Position numbers and translations under genes: made by a program
The notes under the pieces: model-generated
The model's input: the letters and a program-made list of their open reading frames with translations, nothing else
Told to the model about the DNA's origin: nothing
Databases searched by the model: none
Shown: positions 37,501 to 47,195 of the stretch, piece after piece
Numbering within the stretch: position 1 is the first letter of the stretch
Layout of the letters: each line of letters opens with the position of its first letter
Assembly: GCF_009827295.1 (NCBI RefSeq)
Contig: NZ_WTYD01000002.1
Span: 372,001 to 436,000, forward strand
DNA length: 64,000 nt
Source: Qipengyuania pelagi
Lineage (GTDB): Bacteria > Pseudomonadota > Alphaproteobacteria > Sphingomonadales > Sphingomonadaceae
Reading direction: 5' to 3'

Positions 37501-39322
37501 GCGCATCCGCCTCGACCGCCGGATTGAGGCGGAGCGTGAAGTCGTGGATCGTCCCGAGCTTTCCCTCGTCGAGCGAGGTCGGCATTTCGGACTGGACGTG
37601 GAAGCCGAAATTCTCGAGCGCCGGGACCGCGTCCGACAGGGGCAGGCTGCCTTCGGCCTGATACAGTTTGAGGCGCAGCGCGTGGGCCGTGCCGCTGGGA
37701 TCGCGATAGAGGCGGGCGCCGCGCTGGCGGCCATGCTCGTCCCCGCCCTGTTCGCCGAGCGCGTGATGGCCCAGCCCGCGCAGGCGCAGGATGTCGAGCG
37801 CGGCTTCCTGGGCGCCGAAGCGGCCGCGATAGGGAGTCGGAAAGGCTTCGGCGAAGCGCAGGGCGATCGCGGCGGCGCGACTGCCCTCGAGGTGCGTGGC
37901 GAGTTCGGTCTCGACCGCCTCGGTCCAGCCGCGCAGCATCGTCTGCAACTGATCGTCGAGCGCCTTGGCGTCGAAATTCGCCGCGCCATCGCGAATGTCG
38001 AGCACGAAGCGCAGCATGGCGAGGTTGCCGCCCTCGACCTCAAGGCTCCAGTCGAGCATCCGGGCCTCGGCGCCGGTTTCCAGCAAGGCCTGGATTTCGA
38101 GGCGAACCTGCGTCGCCAGCATGTCGCGTGGCAACCAGACGAAGGCGAAGAGATGGCGCGACAAAGGCGCTTCGACCAGAGCGAGGCGGGGGCGCGGGCG
38201 ATCGACCAGCGCCATCATATTGGTGGCGATGCGCTCCACATCCTTTTCGGCGAACCCGACGAGGAGGTCGTGTGGCAGCGCGGTGAGGGCATGGACCAGC
38301 GCCTTGCCGGCATGGCCCCCGTAATCGAAATCGAGCCGTTCCGCGATCGAGGCGAGCAGGTCCTTGAGGCGCGGCACCGAGCGCGGCGGTGCGGCCAAGG
38401 CTGCGCTGGTCCAGACCCCCGCATGGATCGAGAGCGCGGCGACCTTTTTGCCCGCCTTGCCCGCTTCCCAGCGCGGGACGATGAACAGGTCGAGCGGCAC
38501 GCGGCGATGGACGTTGGCGACGCGGTTCGCCTTGATGATCAGCGGGACGCGGGTGTTCTGCTTGTCCTCGAACCAGGCGAAGGCGCGTTCGTAGGAATTT
38601 TCCGCCAGCAGCTCGCGCGCGCTCTTGCGGCAGATGCCGAGCGCGTCCTCGACGTCGCCGCCGCGGGTGCGAACCATGTGGCCGAGCTGGGTGAGCATCC
38701 CTTCGTTGAGCCAGCGCAGCACCTCCGCGCCCTGTTCGCCTTCCGGGCCCTCGCTCTCGATCGCATCCGCATCGGCGCGCATGGCGGCCTGCAATTTCGG
38801 CCAGTCCTGCACCGCGGCGCGCACGTCGCCCAGCGTTTCCTTGAGGCTCGCGAGCAATTCGCGGCGCTGGCGGGCATCGACGCGCGAGGTCTCGATATAG
38901 ATCATCGATTCGTAGAAGGCGTCGTCGGGATCGCTATCGAGAATGGTTTCGAGGCGGCGATCCTGCGCGCGCTCCACGGGCACGACGGGGTGGACCAGCC
39001 GGTCGATCGAAAGCCCGGCGGCGGCGATGGCGGCGGCGGTGGAATCGACGAGGAAGGGCATGTCGTCATTGACGATGGCGATGCGCATGAAGCGCCGCTC
39101 CTCGCTCAGGGATTCGAGCGCGATCGCGGAGCGGTTCATTTCGCGCGCGGCCCCTGCTTCGAGAACGAATCGCGCGGCCTCGTGCAGGCGGTCCTTGTCC
39201 ATGGGGTCATCGCCCGGAAGCAGCGAATCGCGCATCCGGCCTGCCAGTCTATCGACCAGCTTGGAATCGATGGCGGGCGCCTGCCCGTCGGTTTGTTGCG
39301 GGGCGGCTTGCTTGGAACCCAT
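34550..39322 (-). CDS. gdhB: NAD-specific glutamate dehydrogenase, GDH-180 class
   Basis: 1590 residues, the length of the very large bacterial NAD-GDHs. Residues 1-650 are the regulatory ACT-like and helical region (e.g. [11 protein letters not shown]). The catalytic core begins near 700 with [26 protein letters not shown], containing the catalytic Lys, followed by GAKGGF and [13 protein letters not shown], and NAD-binding [12 protein letters not shown]. It deaminates glutamate to 2-oxoglutarate for catabolism. Alone on its transcript, it ends 43 bases before the flavoprotein start. The symbol is a family guess. Confidence 0.93.
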   Translation of the reverse strand: MGSKQAAPQQTDGQAPAIDSKLVDRLAGRMRDSLLPGDDPMDKDRLHEAARFVLEAGAAREMNRSAIALESLSEERRFMRIAIVNDDMPFLVDSTAAAIAAAGLSIDRLVHPVVPVERAQDRRLETILDSDPDDAFYESMIYIETSRVDARQRRELLASLKETLGDVRAAVQDWPKLQAAMRADADAIESEGPEGEQGAEVLRWLNEGMLTQLGHMVRTRGGDVEDALGICRKSARELLAENSYERAFAWFEDKQNTRVPLIIKANRVANVHRRVPLDLFIVPRWEAGKAGKKVAALSIHAGVWTSAALAAPPRSVPRLKDLLASIAERLDFDYGGHAGKALVHALTALPHDLLVGFAEKDVERIATNMMALVDRPRPRLALVEAPLSRHLFAFVWLPRDMLATQVRLEIQALLETGAEARMLDWSLEVEGGNLAMLRFVLDIRDGAANFDAKALDDQLQTMLRGWTEAVETELATHLEGSRAAAIALRFAEAFPTPYRGRFGAQEAALDILRLRGLGHHALGEQGGDEHGRQRGARLYRDPSGTAHALRLKLYQAEGSLPLSDAVPALENFGFHVQSEMPTSLDEGKLGTIHDFTLRLNPAVEADALVERAETIEDAIAAVLNGEAENDCFNRLVAETGLTAREANWLRAFYRYLRQTGMGFTIYTVVDALSGASDVTRALIALFTARHDPAFGAGREEAIAAAEAAIKRGLGKVQAINDDRLLRLYRALVDAILRTNAFAPAAQEALAFKIDSKLVPNLPKPVPWREIFVYSRRVEGIHLRSGAVARGGLRWSDRRDDFRTEILGLMKAQRVKNAVIVPTGAKGGFYPKQLPDPVIDRDGWAAEGQASYEVFIRTLLSVTDNIVDETVVHPEAVEILDGDDPYFVVAADKGTARFSDVANGIAQSRDFWLDDAFASGGSNGYDHKAMGITAKGAWVSVQRHFREMGVDVQSEPIEVVGCGDMSGDVFGNGMLLSQAIKLVAAFDHRHIFIDPDPDPKASFKERQRLFDLPRSSWEDYDAKLISRGGGVFRRDAKTITLSKTAQKTLGLKEATHEPDAVISAILKAQVDLIWFGGIGTYIKAERENNVQVGDPANDAVRVDAGEVRAKVIGEGANLGVTQAGRIEFALTGNEGAGGRINTDFIDNSAGVDCSDNEVNIKIALAAARRAGKLSEAKRNALLEQMTDEVAELVLEDNRMQALALSIAETGGSRAAEAQLRLIEKLEEGGNLDRRTEGLADDETLGRRASEGLGLTRPELAVLLSSTKLVLQDAIEKSPLSHDEALEPMLLAAFPEPMQKKYREEILGHRLRRELVATKLANRIVNRMGMVHPFELAEEEGATLDQVAAAFVVATRLFDMEALWSEIDAAEMPESARLRLFDQAARGLRIQMADLIGAGVGSGDFGAVLDELSPGVHRLSEETENLLAEETRQQSDKLIDDMAAIGAPAPLAARVAHLFEMDGAVGLAKLARDQEIETCSLTRAFTELGAALGLDWAQATAAMMNPSDVWERLLVAGLARDFQQMRIDFLRRLSRRKGAKDDMPAMIEKWTGENQVAVRQFRTMVNRAHAQTPVAPAALAQIASMARNLLGR

Positions 39323-39450
39323 AGAACCTCTCGGCGGGCGGGCCGAAAACGGCTGCCCGATCTCTCCTGACGCGCTCTCTCCAGCGCGGGTTTACGTAGC
39401 GGCCCCTAGGCCTCTCCGAACCGCGCCGCAAGCGTGTCCGACATAGAGAG

Positions 39451-40434
39451 TCAGGCGGTCAGCGCGCCCATTGCGAGCGCGAGTGAGTGGGTGCGCGCCT
39501 CGGGGTCAAAGGTCGCCCCGCCGAAGACGACCTCGTCGGCGCCGGTGCGCGCGATGAAGGCGTTGACCTGGCTCGCAACCTCGTCCGGCGTGCCGATCGC
39601 GCTCGCCTGGCCGACATGGTCGACGATGGCGCGGGCGCGCGGGTCGAGCGAGGCGCGATAGTCGGGCAAAGGCGGGGGCAGCTTGCCGGGCTTGCCCGTG
39701 CGCAGGCGGACGAAGGATTGCAGCTGCGAACTGGCGAGCATTTCGGCTTCCGCCGTGCTATCGGCGCAGAACAGGTTCATCGCCACCATGACGTGCGGTT
39801 TGTCGAGCGCCTCGCTGGGTTCAAAGGTGCGCCGGTATATTTCCAGCGCGCCGTCGAGATGGTCGGGCGCGAAATGGCTGGCAAAGGCGTAAGGCAGGCC
39901 GAGCCGCGCGGCGAGCTGCGCGCCGAACAGGCTCGATCCCAGCATCCACATCTCGACATCGGAACCATGGCCGGGCGTGGCGCGGATCGCGGTCTCGTCC
40001 TCGGCACTCAGGAAGGCGCGCAGTTCGACCACGTCATGCGGGAACATCTCGGCGGCGCGGTGCAGATCCTTGCGCAGGGCACGCTGCAATTCCGGCCCTG
40101 CGCCCGGCGCCCTGCCGAGGCCGAGATCGACCCGGCCGGGAAACAGCGCGGCGAGCGTGCCGAACTGTTCGGCGATCTGGAAGGGCGTGTGGTTGGGCAG
40201 CATGATCCCGCCCGATCCGATGCGGATCGTGCTGGTGGCATTCGCGATATGCGCGAGCACGACCGAGGTTGCACCGCCCGCGATCCCGTCCATCGCGTGG
40301 TGCTCGGCCACCCAGAACCGCTTGCACCCCGCCTGTTCGGCGGCGACCGCCAGCTTGGTAGCGGCGGCGAGAGCGTCCGAAACCGTGCCGCCTTCGCGCA
40401 CGGGGACAAGATCGAGAACGGAATAATCGGTCAT
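39451..40434 (-). CDS. Luciferase-like monooxygenase (LLM class, flavin-dependent)
   Basis: 327 residues with a bacterial-luciferase TIM barrel: SDALAAATKLAVAAEQAGCKRFWVAEHH at the start, GSGGIMLPNHTPFQIAEQFGTLAALFPGRVDLGLGRAPG in the middle and the C-terminal GTPDEVASQ. These are the group 1 LLM signatures (VAEHH, NHxPxxxAEQ). It uses FMN or F420; no flavin reductase is linked. Its ATG overlaps the end of the downstream TPR gene by four bases in the same direction. Confidence 0.9.
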   Translation of the reverse strand: MTDYSVLDLVPVREGGTVSDALAAATKLAVAAEQAGCKRFWVAEHHAMDGIAGGATSVVLAHIANATSTIRIGSGGIMLPNHTPFQIAEQFGTLAALFPGRVDLGLGRAPGAGPELQRALRKDLHRAAEMFPHDVVELRAFLSAEDETAIRATPGHGSDVEMWMLGSSLFGAQLAARLGLPYAFASHFAPDHLDGALEIYRRTFEPSEALDKPHVMVAMNLFCADSTAEAEMLASSQLQSFVRLRTGKPGKLPPPLPDYRASLDPRARAIVDHVGQASAIGTPDEVASQVNAFIARTGADEVVFGGATFDPEARTHSLALAMGALTA

Positions 40435-41312
40435 CGCCCGCTCGGCCCCTCCTGCTGCGCGCCCCCGTCGAGCCGGGTCAGATAGGTGCGGGCGCGCCCA
40501 GCCTCGACGCTGTCGGGCGCCACTTCGATCACGGAGGCGAAGCTGGCGCGCGCCTGGTCTTCGCGGCCTGCCATGGCGGCGATGACGCCGGCTTCCAGCC
40601 CGATCGCGGGATCGCGCGGGGCGAGCGTGGCGGCGTATTCGATATGGCGTTGCGCCTCGCCCAAGCGTTCCAGCCGCCGCGCCAGAGTGGCCGACAACAG
40701 CCAGGCTTGCGCGTTCGAGGGATCGGCGTCGCGCGCCGCGGCGAGCGCGGCAACGGCATCCGGCGCCCGGCCCGCGGCGACCAAAGCGCGGGCGAGATCG
40801 GTGTTGAGTCCGGCGGTCAGCGCGGGATCGGCGGCGCTGTCCGCATCCATGATTGCGCGTTCGAAGGCGGGTACGGCCAGATCGGCCTGGCCCTGTGCCA
40901 GCGCGGCATGGCCGCTCATGCCCGACAGTCGGGCGCGATAGGCGGGATTGGTAGCGGGTGCCGCCTCGCGTGCATTATCGAAGGCCTCGCGCGCATCGGC
41001 GAAACGGTCCTGCCTGACAAGCGACAGACCGAGGCAATGCAGGGCGAGCGCGCGGTCTTCGGGCGTGGCGGTTTCCAGCCACGCACGGGCGAACGCCTCG
41101 CCCGTTTCCGCGTCCTGCGCCGCGCTGGCGAGGCATTCCGAAAGGCGCGAGGGCGCGGCGGCGTTCTGCGCTGCGACGCTTGCCGTCGCCTGTCGCTCGC
41201 GCTCGGCGGTCTGGCGGCGTTGTTCGGCGACTTCGGGCGGGGTGATCGGCTCCGAGACGTTCGGATTGGGTCCGACCTGGGCCAGCATGAGCGAGAGGAT
41301 GGATGTGATCAT
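40431..41312 (-). CDS. Tetratricopeptide-repeat protein
   Basis: 293 residues with a short hydrophobic start (SILSLMLAQVG) that may be a signal anchor. From residue 85 a series of TPR-like helices appears (ALALHCLGLSLVRQDRFADAREAFDNA, AHAALAQGQADLAVPAFERAI). Such repeats mediate protein-protein contacts. The gene precedes the LLM gene and follows the hydrolase in the same direction (17 bases). Function is not known. Confidence 0.8.
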   Translation of the reverse strand: MITSILSLMLAQVGPNPNVSEPITPPEVAEQRRQTAERERQATASVAAQNAAAPSRLSECLASAAQDAETGEAFARAWLETATPEDRALALHCLGLSLVRQDRFADAREAFDNAREAAPATNPAYRARLSGMSGHAALAQGQADLAVPAFERAIMDADSAADPALTAGLNTDLARALVAAGRAPDAVAALAAARDADPSNAQAWLLSATLARRLERLGEAQRHIEYAATLAPRDPAIGLEAGVIAAMAGREDQARASFASVIEVAPDSVEAGRARTYLTRLDGGAQQEGPSGR

Positions 41313-41329
41313 CGGGGCGGGTCCGATCG

Positions 41330-42079
41330 TCAGGAAGGGGAAGGCGCGGCGAGATCGCCGATGACGCGCAGCAGCAGGGCGATATCCTGCGGGCGCGAGA
41401 GGCGGTGGTCGCCATCCTTAACCAGCGTCACCTGTATGTCGTCCGAACGCAATCTGTCGGCGAGGCGCAGGGCGATCTCCCACGGCACGTCGGCATCGCG
41501 CTGGCCGTGGATCAGGCGCGCGGGGCTATCGAGCGCGATGGCACCATCGAGGCGGCACAAGGCCTGCGCGTCGCGATAGAAGCCGGGATGGGTCGGCGTC
41601 GGGTCGGGGCCGTAGGGATTGTCCTCGAACACGGTCTCGCCGCGCTCGAGTTGTGCCTTCTGGTCGGCGTCCAATCCCCATTCGGTGAAATCCGGCGCGG
41701 CGGCGATCCCGACGAGGCCTGCGATCCGATCCCCCAGCGCCTCGGCCATCAGCAGCATCAGCCAGCCGCCCATCGACGATCCGATGAGGATCACATCGCC
41801 CGCGATCCGATCCTCGACCAGCGCCACCACCTCGTCGCGCCAGCGGGACAAGGTTCCGTCCGCGAACGCGCCGTCACTCTGGCCGCAGCCGGAATAATCG
41901 AGCAGCAGGCATTCGCGCCCCGTCTCGCGCGCCCAGTCGATCAGCGCAGTCGCCTTGCTGCCCGCCATGTCGGACATATAGCCGGGCAGAAACACCAGGG
42001 CCGGGCCGTTTCCGGGAATGTGCCGATAGGCGATGCGCCGTCCCTGGGGTCCGTCGAAATACTCGGTCAATACGCTCAT
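41330..42079 (-). CDS. Alpha/beta hydrolase
   Basis: 249-residue hydrolase with HIPGNGPALVFLPGYMSDM, the nucleophile elbow GSSMGGW and catalytic HRLSRPQD at the end (DGDHRLS). Close in layout to the ABHD10/YqiA-like carboxylesterases. No signal peptide. Alternative ATG at 42088 exists. Substrate unknown. Confidence 0.88.
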   Translation of the reverse strand: MSVLTEYFDGPQGRRIAYRHIPGNGPALVFLPGYMSDMAGSKATALIDWARETGRECLLLDYSGCGQSDGAFADGTLSRWRDEVVALVEDRIAGDVILIGSSMGGWLMLLMAEALGDRIAGLVGIAAAPDFTEWGLDADQKAQLERGETVFEDNPYGPDPTPTHPGFYRDAQALCRLDGAIALDSPARLIHGQRDADVPWEIALRLADRLRSDDIQVTLVKDGDHRLSRPQDIALLLRVIGDLAAPSPS

Positions 42080-42133
42080 CCCGTCCATCTCGGGACGAGG
42101 GCGAGGCAATGCAAGCGCCCGGCCCGCCCGCGA

Positions 42134-42325
42134 TCACTCCCGCAGAAAGATGTCCTCGATCGCGAGGCCGAAAATATCGGCGATGCGGAAGGCGAGCGGG
42201 AGCGAGGGGTCGTAGCGGCCCGTCTCGATCGCGTTGACGCTCTGGCGGCTGACCTCCAGCCGCTCGGCAAGGTCCTGCTGGCTCCAGTCGCGTTCGGCGC
42301 GCAGCACCTTGAGGCGGTTCTTCAC
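42134..42325 (-). CDS. Small XRE-family transcriptional regulator
   Basis: 63 residues with one HTH: LKVLRAERDWSQQDLAERLEVSRQSVNAIETGRYDPSLPLAFRIADIFG in outline. It starts at GTG and overlaps the upstream membrane gene by four bases (42322-42325). Such tiny XRE proteins are typically autoregulators of their own membrane-protein operon. Its targets are likely the TTGACA promoter at 43130-43158. Confidence 0.9.
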   Translation of the reverse strand: MKNRLKVLRAERDWSQQDLAERLEVSRQSVNAIETGRYDPSLPLAFRIADIFGLAIEDIFLRE

Positions 42326-42912
42326 CGGACCTCTCCCCACGAACCATAGGCGATCTTGTTGGCGAACGCGCCGAGGCCCAGCCCGAAGCACCAGATGGTC
42401 GGCCACCAGAAGGCGGCGACATGGGGCACGAAGCCGTAGGTTTCGAGAAATCCCCATACCGCCGCGCAGGTCAGCGCGATGCCGGTGCCGATCAGGCCCT
42501 GGCGGATATGGAGCAGGCGCATGAATTCGTCCTTCTCCTCGACGATCAGCGCGCCGAACACCCACACCACGCCCGCGAAGGCGAGGCCGGGCAGCACGGC
42601 GAGGATGACGGCCGGAGCCCCCGTCAGGCCGTGATCCTCGATGAGGATCTCGGCGGCGAAGAGGCTGACGAGGTAAAAGGCCATCAGACCCCCGATGCGC
42701 AGAAAATAGCGTTGCGAGGCGGCGGGCTTGGTCGACCCGGCGCGCGCGCCCGCGAACAAAGCGAGCGCGATCAGCGAGACCGGAAGGATCGCGAGGATCC
42801 AGGCCGTCTCGCGCTCGATCGCGGATGTTTCGGCGAGCATCAGGATAGAAAGGGCCGACAGGAGCGCCGAGATCGCGAAGCCGATCCGCACCGGCTTTGA
42901 CCGGGTGGCCAT
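42322..42912 (-). CDS. Multispan membrane protein in XRE operon
   Basis: 196 residues with about five hydrophobic helices (IGFAISALLSALSILML, WILAILPVSLIALALFAG, GLMAFYLVSLFAAEILI, and two more). Not recognised beyond an integral membrane protein; the C-terminus WCFGLGLGAFANKIAYGSWGE could be cytosolic. It follows a 61-residue membrane gene (one base after its stop) and is coupled to the XRE gene. Confidence 0.75.
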   Translation of the reverse strand: MATRSKPVRIGFAISALLSALSILMLAETSAIERETAWILAILPVSLIALALFAGARAGSTKPAASQRYFLRIGGLMAFYLVSLFAAEILIEDHGLTGAPAVILAVLPGLAFAGVVWVFGALIVEEKDEFMRLLHIRQGLIGTGIALTCAAVWGFLETYGFVPHVAAFWWPTIWCFGLGLGAFANKIAYGSWGEVR

Positions 42913-42913
42913 G

Positions 42914-43099
42914 TCAGCGCTCGGCTTTGACGGCGCGCCCGCAAACGCGCGACCGGCCCAGCCATGCCTGCGGGAACAGCGCCAGGAGCGCGAGCGGTGC
43001 GAACTGCGCCAGTCTCTCCGGCACGACATCCACGATGGCGAGGAGGGCGATTCCGATCATCGCGGCGGCGAGCAAAAGGGCGGAGCGTGTGGTCGTCAT
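42914..43099 (-). CDS. 61-residue two-helix membrane protein
   Basis: MTTTRSALLLAAAMIGIALLAIV followed by a second helix (FAPLALLALFPQAWLG). First gene of the three-gene XRE operon. An AAGGACCCTTGCC ribosome site is 6-12 bases upstream. Unrecognised. Confidence 0.65.
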   Translation of the reverse strand: MTTTRSALLLAAAMIGIALLAIVDVVPERLAQFAPLALLALFPQAWLGRSRVCGRAVKAER

Positions 43100-43129
43100 G
43101 GCAAGGGTCCTTTTCTGTGTGTCAATGAC

Positions 43130-43158
43130 GCTTTACGTCCGACTGTAGTTATTGTCAA
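43130..43158 (-). promoter_or_regulatory. Candidate promoter of the XRE operon
   Basis: On the minus strand TTGACA (43158-43153), 17 bases, TAAAGC (43135-43130). TTGACA recurs 8 bases downstream (about 43125-43120), so a pair of TGACA-type half sites may be the XRE operator. The -10 is weak. Confidence 0.4.
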
Positions 43159-43276
43159 GCTCACTTTCCATAATGGCGCGTTCCCTTGTCGTGGCGCGTA
43201 TCTGCGTCTCGGCGCGCATCGGTCTTGATCCTGTCACGAAGCGGGTCCACGCCCCGCCATCGAGGAGATCGCCACT

Positions 43277-44932
43277 ATGTTCCCGACCGAACCGCCCGCC
43301 GCCGCCCTGCTTCCCGCGCTCGACCGTCGCCATGTCCTGAAAGGGGGCATTCTGGCGGCAGGCGCGCTGTCGGCACCGCTTTCCGCCCAGCTGAGCGCCC
43401 AGCGCGGTTTCACCCATGGCGTCGCCAGTGGCGAGCCGGGGGCGGACGGTGTCCTGCTGTGGACGCGCTTCGTCGCGGGTCAGGATACGCAGCTGGACTG
43501 GCGGGTGATGGAGGCGGACGCGAATCGCCGCGTGGTCGCCGAAGGGCGCGCTACCGCCTCCCCGACCAGCGATTTCTGCTGCAAGGCGCAGGTTACCGGG
43601 CTCGATCCGGGCAAGTGGTATTATTACCGCTTCACCGCGCCCGACGGGACGCAGTCCGACGAAGGCCGCACGCGGACTCTGCCCGTGGGGCCGACATCGC
43701 GCTTCCGCATGGCGGTGTTCTCGTGTTCGAACATGGGCTTCGGCTGGTTCAACGCCTATGCCCATGCGGCGGAATCGAACCAGTTCGACTGCGCGCTGCA
43801 TCTGGGCGATTATTTCTACGAATACGGGCCGGGGACCTACGACAATCCCGATTTCGCCATGCGCCAGCCCGATCCGCCACGCGAGATCGTGGCGCTGGCC
43901 GATTACCGGATGCGCTATGCCCAGTATCGCAGCGATCGCGATCTCCAGCGGCTGCATCAGGTCTATCCGATGATTTCGGGCTGGGACGACCACGAAAGCG
44001 CGAATGACAGCTGGAAGGGTGGGGCGCAAAACCACCAGCCGGAAACCGAAGGGCCGTGGAGCGTCCGCAAGGCAGCGGCGATGCGCGCCTATCGCGAATG
44101 GATGCCGGTGTCGGACGCGCCCTGGGCGGCCTACGAGATCGGCGATCTCGCCACGCTGTTCCGCCTGGAAACCCGGCTGGAGGCGCGTTCCGAACAGTTC
44201 GATTACGCCTCGATCCTGTCAGGCAAGGTAACACCCGAAAGCGCGTCGGCGGCGCTCGTGGCGTTCCGCGGCGGTGTCTATAATGATCCCGCGCGCGAAA
44301 TGCTCGGCGCGCGGCAACAGGCCTGGCTTGCCGAAGGGCTGATGCGCTCGGCGCGGGCGGGCAAGCCGTGGCAGGTCCTCGTCCAGCAGGTGCTGATGGG
44401 CAAGCTCGCCACCGCGCCGCGCCTTGCCGAAAACCTCCCGTCCGACATGGCCGAGCGCACGCGCCGCTATGTCGAGGCGGGCGCAATGGCCTCGCGCAAC
44501 GAATTGCCGCTCAACCTCGACGCGTGGGACGGCTATCCCGCCGCGCGCGAGCGGGTGCTGCGCGCCGCGCTCGAAGCGGATGCCAACCTGGTCAGCCTGG
44601 CGGGCGATACCCATAACGCCTGGGCCTTCGATCTTACGCAGGACGGGGCGCAGGTGGGCGTCGAATTCGGCGGCCAGTCGGTCACCTCGCCGGGGCTTGA
44701 GAACTACGTAACTTACGTGCCGACAGCCGAGTTGGAGCGCGAGACCGTACGCTTCAATCCCGAGCTGCAATGGATGGACGCGTCGCATCGCGGCTACATG
44801 GCGGTGGAACTGACGCCGGGCAGCGCGACCAGCGAATATCGCCTGATGGGCGCGAAGCGGAGAGGGACCACGCTGGCTGGAACCAAGCGGATCACCGCGC
44901 TGGCGGGGCAGAAGCGGCTCGAGGCGGTGTGA
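43277..44932 (+). CDS. phoD: Alkaline phosphatase D
   Basis: 551 residues, Tat signal DRRHVLKGGILAAGALS. An N-terminal PhoD domain (GFTHGVASGEPGADGVLLWTRF) precedes the phosphatase with metal-binding LHLGDYFYEY, GWDDHESANDSW and LAGDTHNAW. PhoD uses Ca/Fe and releases phosphate from phosphodiesters and monoesters in the periplasm. Ribosome site GAGGAG lies 12 bases upstream. A single CTGTCAC half site at 43234 is not enough for a Pho box. Confidence 0.94.
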   Translation: MFPTEPPAAALLPALDRRHVLKGGILAAGALSAPLSAQLSAQRGFTHGVASGEPGADGVLLWTRFVAGQDTQLDWRVMEADANRRVVAEGRATASPTSDFCCKAQVTGLDPGKWYYYRFTAPDGTQSDEGRTRTLPVGPTSRFRMAVFSCSNMGFGWFNAYAHAAESNQFDCALHLGDYFYEYGPGTYDNPDFAMRQPDPPREIVALADYRMRYAQYRSDRDLQRLHQVYPMISGWDDHESANDSWKGGAQNHQPETEGPWSVRKAAAMRAYREWMPVSDAPWAAYEIGDLATLFRLETRLEARSEQFDYASILSGKVTPESASAALVAFRGGVYNDPAREMLGARQQAWLAEGLMRSARAGKPWQVLVQQVLMGKLATAPRLAENLPSDMAERTRRYVEAGAMASRNELPLNLDAWDGYPAARERVLRAALEADANLVSLAGDTHNAWAFDLTQDGAQVGVEFGGQSVTSPGLENYVTYVPTAELERETVRFNPELQWMDASHRGYMAVELTPGSATSEYRLMGAKRRGTTLAGTKRITALAGQKRLEAV

Positions 44933-44939
44933 CACCGGC

Positions 44940-44968
44940 TTGAGCAAACGGCCTGCAGCCGCTATCTG
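44940..44968 (+). promoter_or_regulatory. Candidate promoter of the thrS leader
   Basis: TTGAGC (44940-44945), 17 bases, TATCTG (44963-44968), then six bases to the ATG of the leader ORF, so transcription would start at the start codon. It is the best match among the leaderless-type promoters seen. Confidence 0.5.
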
Positions 44969-44974
44969 CCGCGC

Positions 44975-45037
44975 ATGACGAATGCTCGCACCTCTATTTC
45001 GACTACCACCGCGCCGGGGTGCGCGCGCGCAGGCTGA
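44975..45037 (+). CDS. Threonine-rich leader peptide upstream of thrS
   Basis: A 20-codon frame, MTNARTSISTTTAPGCARAG, ends 133 bases before thrS. Five of 20 codons are Thr (residues 2, 6, 10, 11, 12), three in tandem. That is far above expectation and fits a leader peptide that senses charged tRNA-Thr, here before the threonyl-tRNA synthetase gene. No Shine-Dalgarno; a promoter ends six bases before the ATG. Alphaproteobacterial trp leaders are known to be leaderless. Downstream alternative stems are described separately. Not verified as translated. Confidence 0.5.
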   Translation: MTNARTSISTTTAPGCARAG

Positions 45038-45064
45038 CGCCTCGCCCGCTTCCCGGCCCACGGT

Positions 45065-45135
45065 CCCGGTCGGGTGGTGCGGCGTCCTTCCCGATCCTAC
45101 TCCACGATACGCCGCGGCTTGACCGGGCGCGCCGC
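45065..45135 (+). promoter_or_regulatory. Alternative stems between leader peptide and thrS (possible attenuator)
   Basis: GCGGCG (45079-45084) can pair with CGCCGC (45110-45115), or GCGGC (45114-45118) with GCCGC (45131-45135); the two options share 45114-45115 and exclude each other. CCCGGTC (45065-45071) also matches GACCGGG (45121-45127) exactly. No T-run follows, so any control would be Rho-dependent, structural or translational rather than a classical terminator. GC-rich DNA makes some pairing expected. Confidence 0.3.
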
Positions 45136-45170
45136 TGTGCCATGGCCCCCGGCAGCGAGGGAATGTGACG

Positions 45171-47186
45171 ATGACGGAATTGCTTAAGATCAGCCTGCCC
45201 GATGGGTCCGTGCGCGAGATGGAGGCCGGATCGACCCCGGCCGATGTCGCCGCCGCGATCGGCCCCGGCCTTGCCAAGGCGGCGATCGCGGCGCGCGTGG
45301 ATGGTGAGCTGCGCGACATCAACCGCCCCTTCGACGGCGATGCCGAGCTGGCGCTGGTGACGGCGCGCGACGAGGAAGACGCGCTCGAACTCGCGCGCCA
45401 CGATTACGCGCATGTCCTCGCCGAAGCGGTCCAGTCGCTTTATCCCGGCACGCAGATCACCTTCGGCCCTTCGACCGACGATGGCTTCTATTACGACGTC
45501 AAGGCGCCGGAAAATCGCGACCCGTTCTCGATGGACGACCTTCCCGCGATCGAGGAGGAGATGCGCCGCATCATCAAGGCCGACAAGCCGCTGAAGCGCG
45601 AGGTCTGGAGCCGCGAGCAGCTGATTGAAAAGTGGGAGAGCGAGGGCGAGGTCTTCAAGGCCGAATGGGCGAAGGAATTGCCCGAGAACGAGGAGCTGAC
45701 GGTTTACTGGTCGGGTGAGGACTGGCTCGATATGTGCCGCGGCCCCCACCTCGCCTCGACCGGCAAGCTCGACCCCGACGCTTTCAAGCTGATGCGCGTC
45801 GCGGGCGCATATTGGCGCGGTGACCAGAAGAATGCGCAATTGACGCGCATCTACGGCACCGGCTGGCTCAACAAGAAGCAGCTGAACGCGCATCTCACGC
45901 GGCTGGAGGAAGCCGCCAAGCGCGACCACCGCAAATTGGGCCGCGAGATGGACCTGTTCCATTTGCAGGAAGAGGCGCACGGATCGGTCTTCTGGCATCC
46001 CAAGGGCTATCGCATCTGGCGCGAGCTCGAAGCCTATATGCGCCGCAGGATGGACAATGGCGGCTATCGCGAGATCAAGACGCCGCAATTGATGGATGTG
46101 CGCCAGTGGGAGCAATCCGGCCACTGGGGCAAATATGCCGAGAACATGTTCGCGGTGCCCGACATGGTGCCCGAAGTCGACGATAGCGGCGCCGGATCGC
46201 ATCCCTCGGTGGCGAAGGACGCCGACTGGATGGCGATCAAGCCGATGAACTGCCCGGCGCATGTCCTCGTGTTCAAGCAGGGCATCACCAGCTATCGCGA
46301 CCTGCCGATCCGGCTGGGCGAAATGGGCTGCTGCCACCGCAACGAACCGCATGGCGCTCTCCACGGCCTGATGCGCGTGCGCCAGTTCACGCAGGACGAC
46401 GCGCATATCTTCTGCACCGAGGAGCAGGTGGTGGAGGAAGTGCGCAAGTTCTGCGCGCTGGCCGATGCGGTCTACAAGGATTTCGGCTTCAGCTATCAAG
46501 TCAAACTCGCGCTGCGCCCCGAAAAGCGGTTCGGCAGCGAGGCCGATTGGGACAAGGCCGAACAGGAATTGCGCGACGCCGTGGCCGAAGCGGGCATGGC
46601 GAACGCGGAGTACGGCTGGGAGGAATTGCCCGGCGAAGGCGCGTTCTATGCCCCCAAGCTGGAATGGCACCTGACCGATGCGATCGGGCGGACCTGGCAG
46701 GTCGGCACGATCCAGGGCGACCGCGTGCTGCCCGACCGGCTCGATGCGAGCTATGTCGGCGAGGATGGCGAGAAGCATCGCCCCGTCATGCTCCACCGCG
46801 CCATCTTCGGGTCGTATGAACGCTTCATCGGCATCCTGATCGAGCATTTCGCCGGGCGCCTCCCCGTCTGGCTCGCCCCGGTCCAGGCCGTGGTCGCGAC
46901 CATCGTTTCGGATGCGGACGACTATGCGAAGGAGGTCGTGGCCAAGCTGGAAGCGGCGGGCATCCGCGTCGAAAGCGACCTGCGCAACGAGAAGATCAAC
47001 TACAAGGTTCGCGAACATTCGCACGCCAAGGTCCCGCATCTCCTCGTCGTCGGCAATCGCGAGGCGGAGGAAGGCACTGTCGCCGTCCGCACTCTGGGCG
47101 AACAGCAGCAGAAGGTGATGCCCCTCGACGAAGCGATCGCCATGCTGAAGGACGCCGCGACTCCGCCGGATCTGAAACAGGGCTAG
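45171..47186 (+). CDS. thrS: Threonyl-tRNA synthetase
   Basis: 671 residues. N-terminal TGS domain ([14 protein letters not shown]), the editing domain with [10 protein letters not shown] and GFYYD, and the class II core: [49 protein letters not shown] in outline, and the anticodon domain ([13 protein letters not shown]). ATG 45171 with GAGGGA eight bases upstream is preferred to GTG 45165. Controlled perhaps by the upstream Thr-rich leader. Confidence 0.97.
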   Translation: MTELLKISLPDGSVREMEAGSTPADVAAAIGPGLAKAAIAARVDGELRDINRPFDGDAELALVTARDEEDALELARHDYAHVLAEAVQSLYPGTQITFGPSTDDGFYYDVKAPENRDPFSMDDLPAIEEEMRRIIKADKPLKREVWSREQLIEKWESEGEVFKAEWAKELPENEELTVYWSGEDWLDMCRGPHLASTGKLDPDAFKLMRVAGAYWRGDQKNAQLTRIYGTGWLNKKQLNAHLTRLEEAAKRDHRKLGREMDLFHLQEEAHGSVFWHPKGYRIWRELEAYMRRRMDNGGYREIKTPQLMDVRQWEQSGHWGKYAENMFAVPDMVPEVDDSGAGSHPSVAKDADWMAIKPMNCPAHVLVFKQGITSYRDLPIRLGEMGCCHRNEPHGALHGLMRVRQFTQDDAHIFCTEEQVVEEVRKFCALADAVYKDFGFSYQVKLALRPEKRFGSEADWDKAEQELRDAVAEAGMANAEYGWEELPGEGAFYAPKLEWHLTDAIGRTWQVGTIQGDRVLPDRLDASYVGEDGEKHRPVMLHRAIFGSYERFIGILIEHFAGRLPVWLAPVQAVVATIVSDADDYAKEVVAKLEAAGIRVESDLRNEKINYKVREHSHAKVPHLLVVGNREAEEGTVAVRTLGEQQQKVMPLDEAIAMLKDAATPPDLKQG

Positions 47187-47195
47187 GCCTTCGCG

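Noticed and set aside
43230..43260. Pho box upstream of phoD
   Set aside because: Only one CTGTCAC half site; a second at the right spacing is missing.
45038..45170. T-box or classical intrinsic attenuator before thrS
   Set aside because: No T-box core sequences and no T-run after any stem; alternative stems noted only as candidates.
45003..47039. Long minus-strand frame opposite thrS
   Set aside because: Same GC-driven artefact; thrS on the plus strand has all synthetase motifs.
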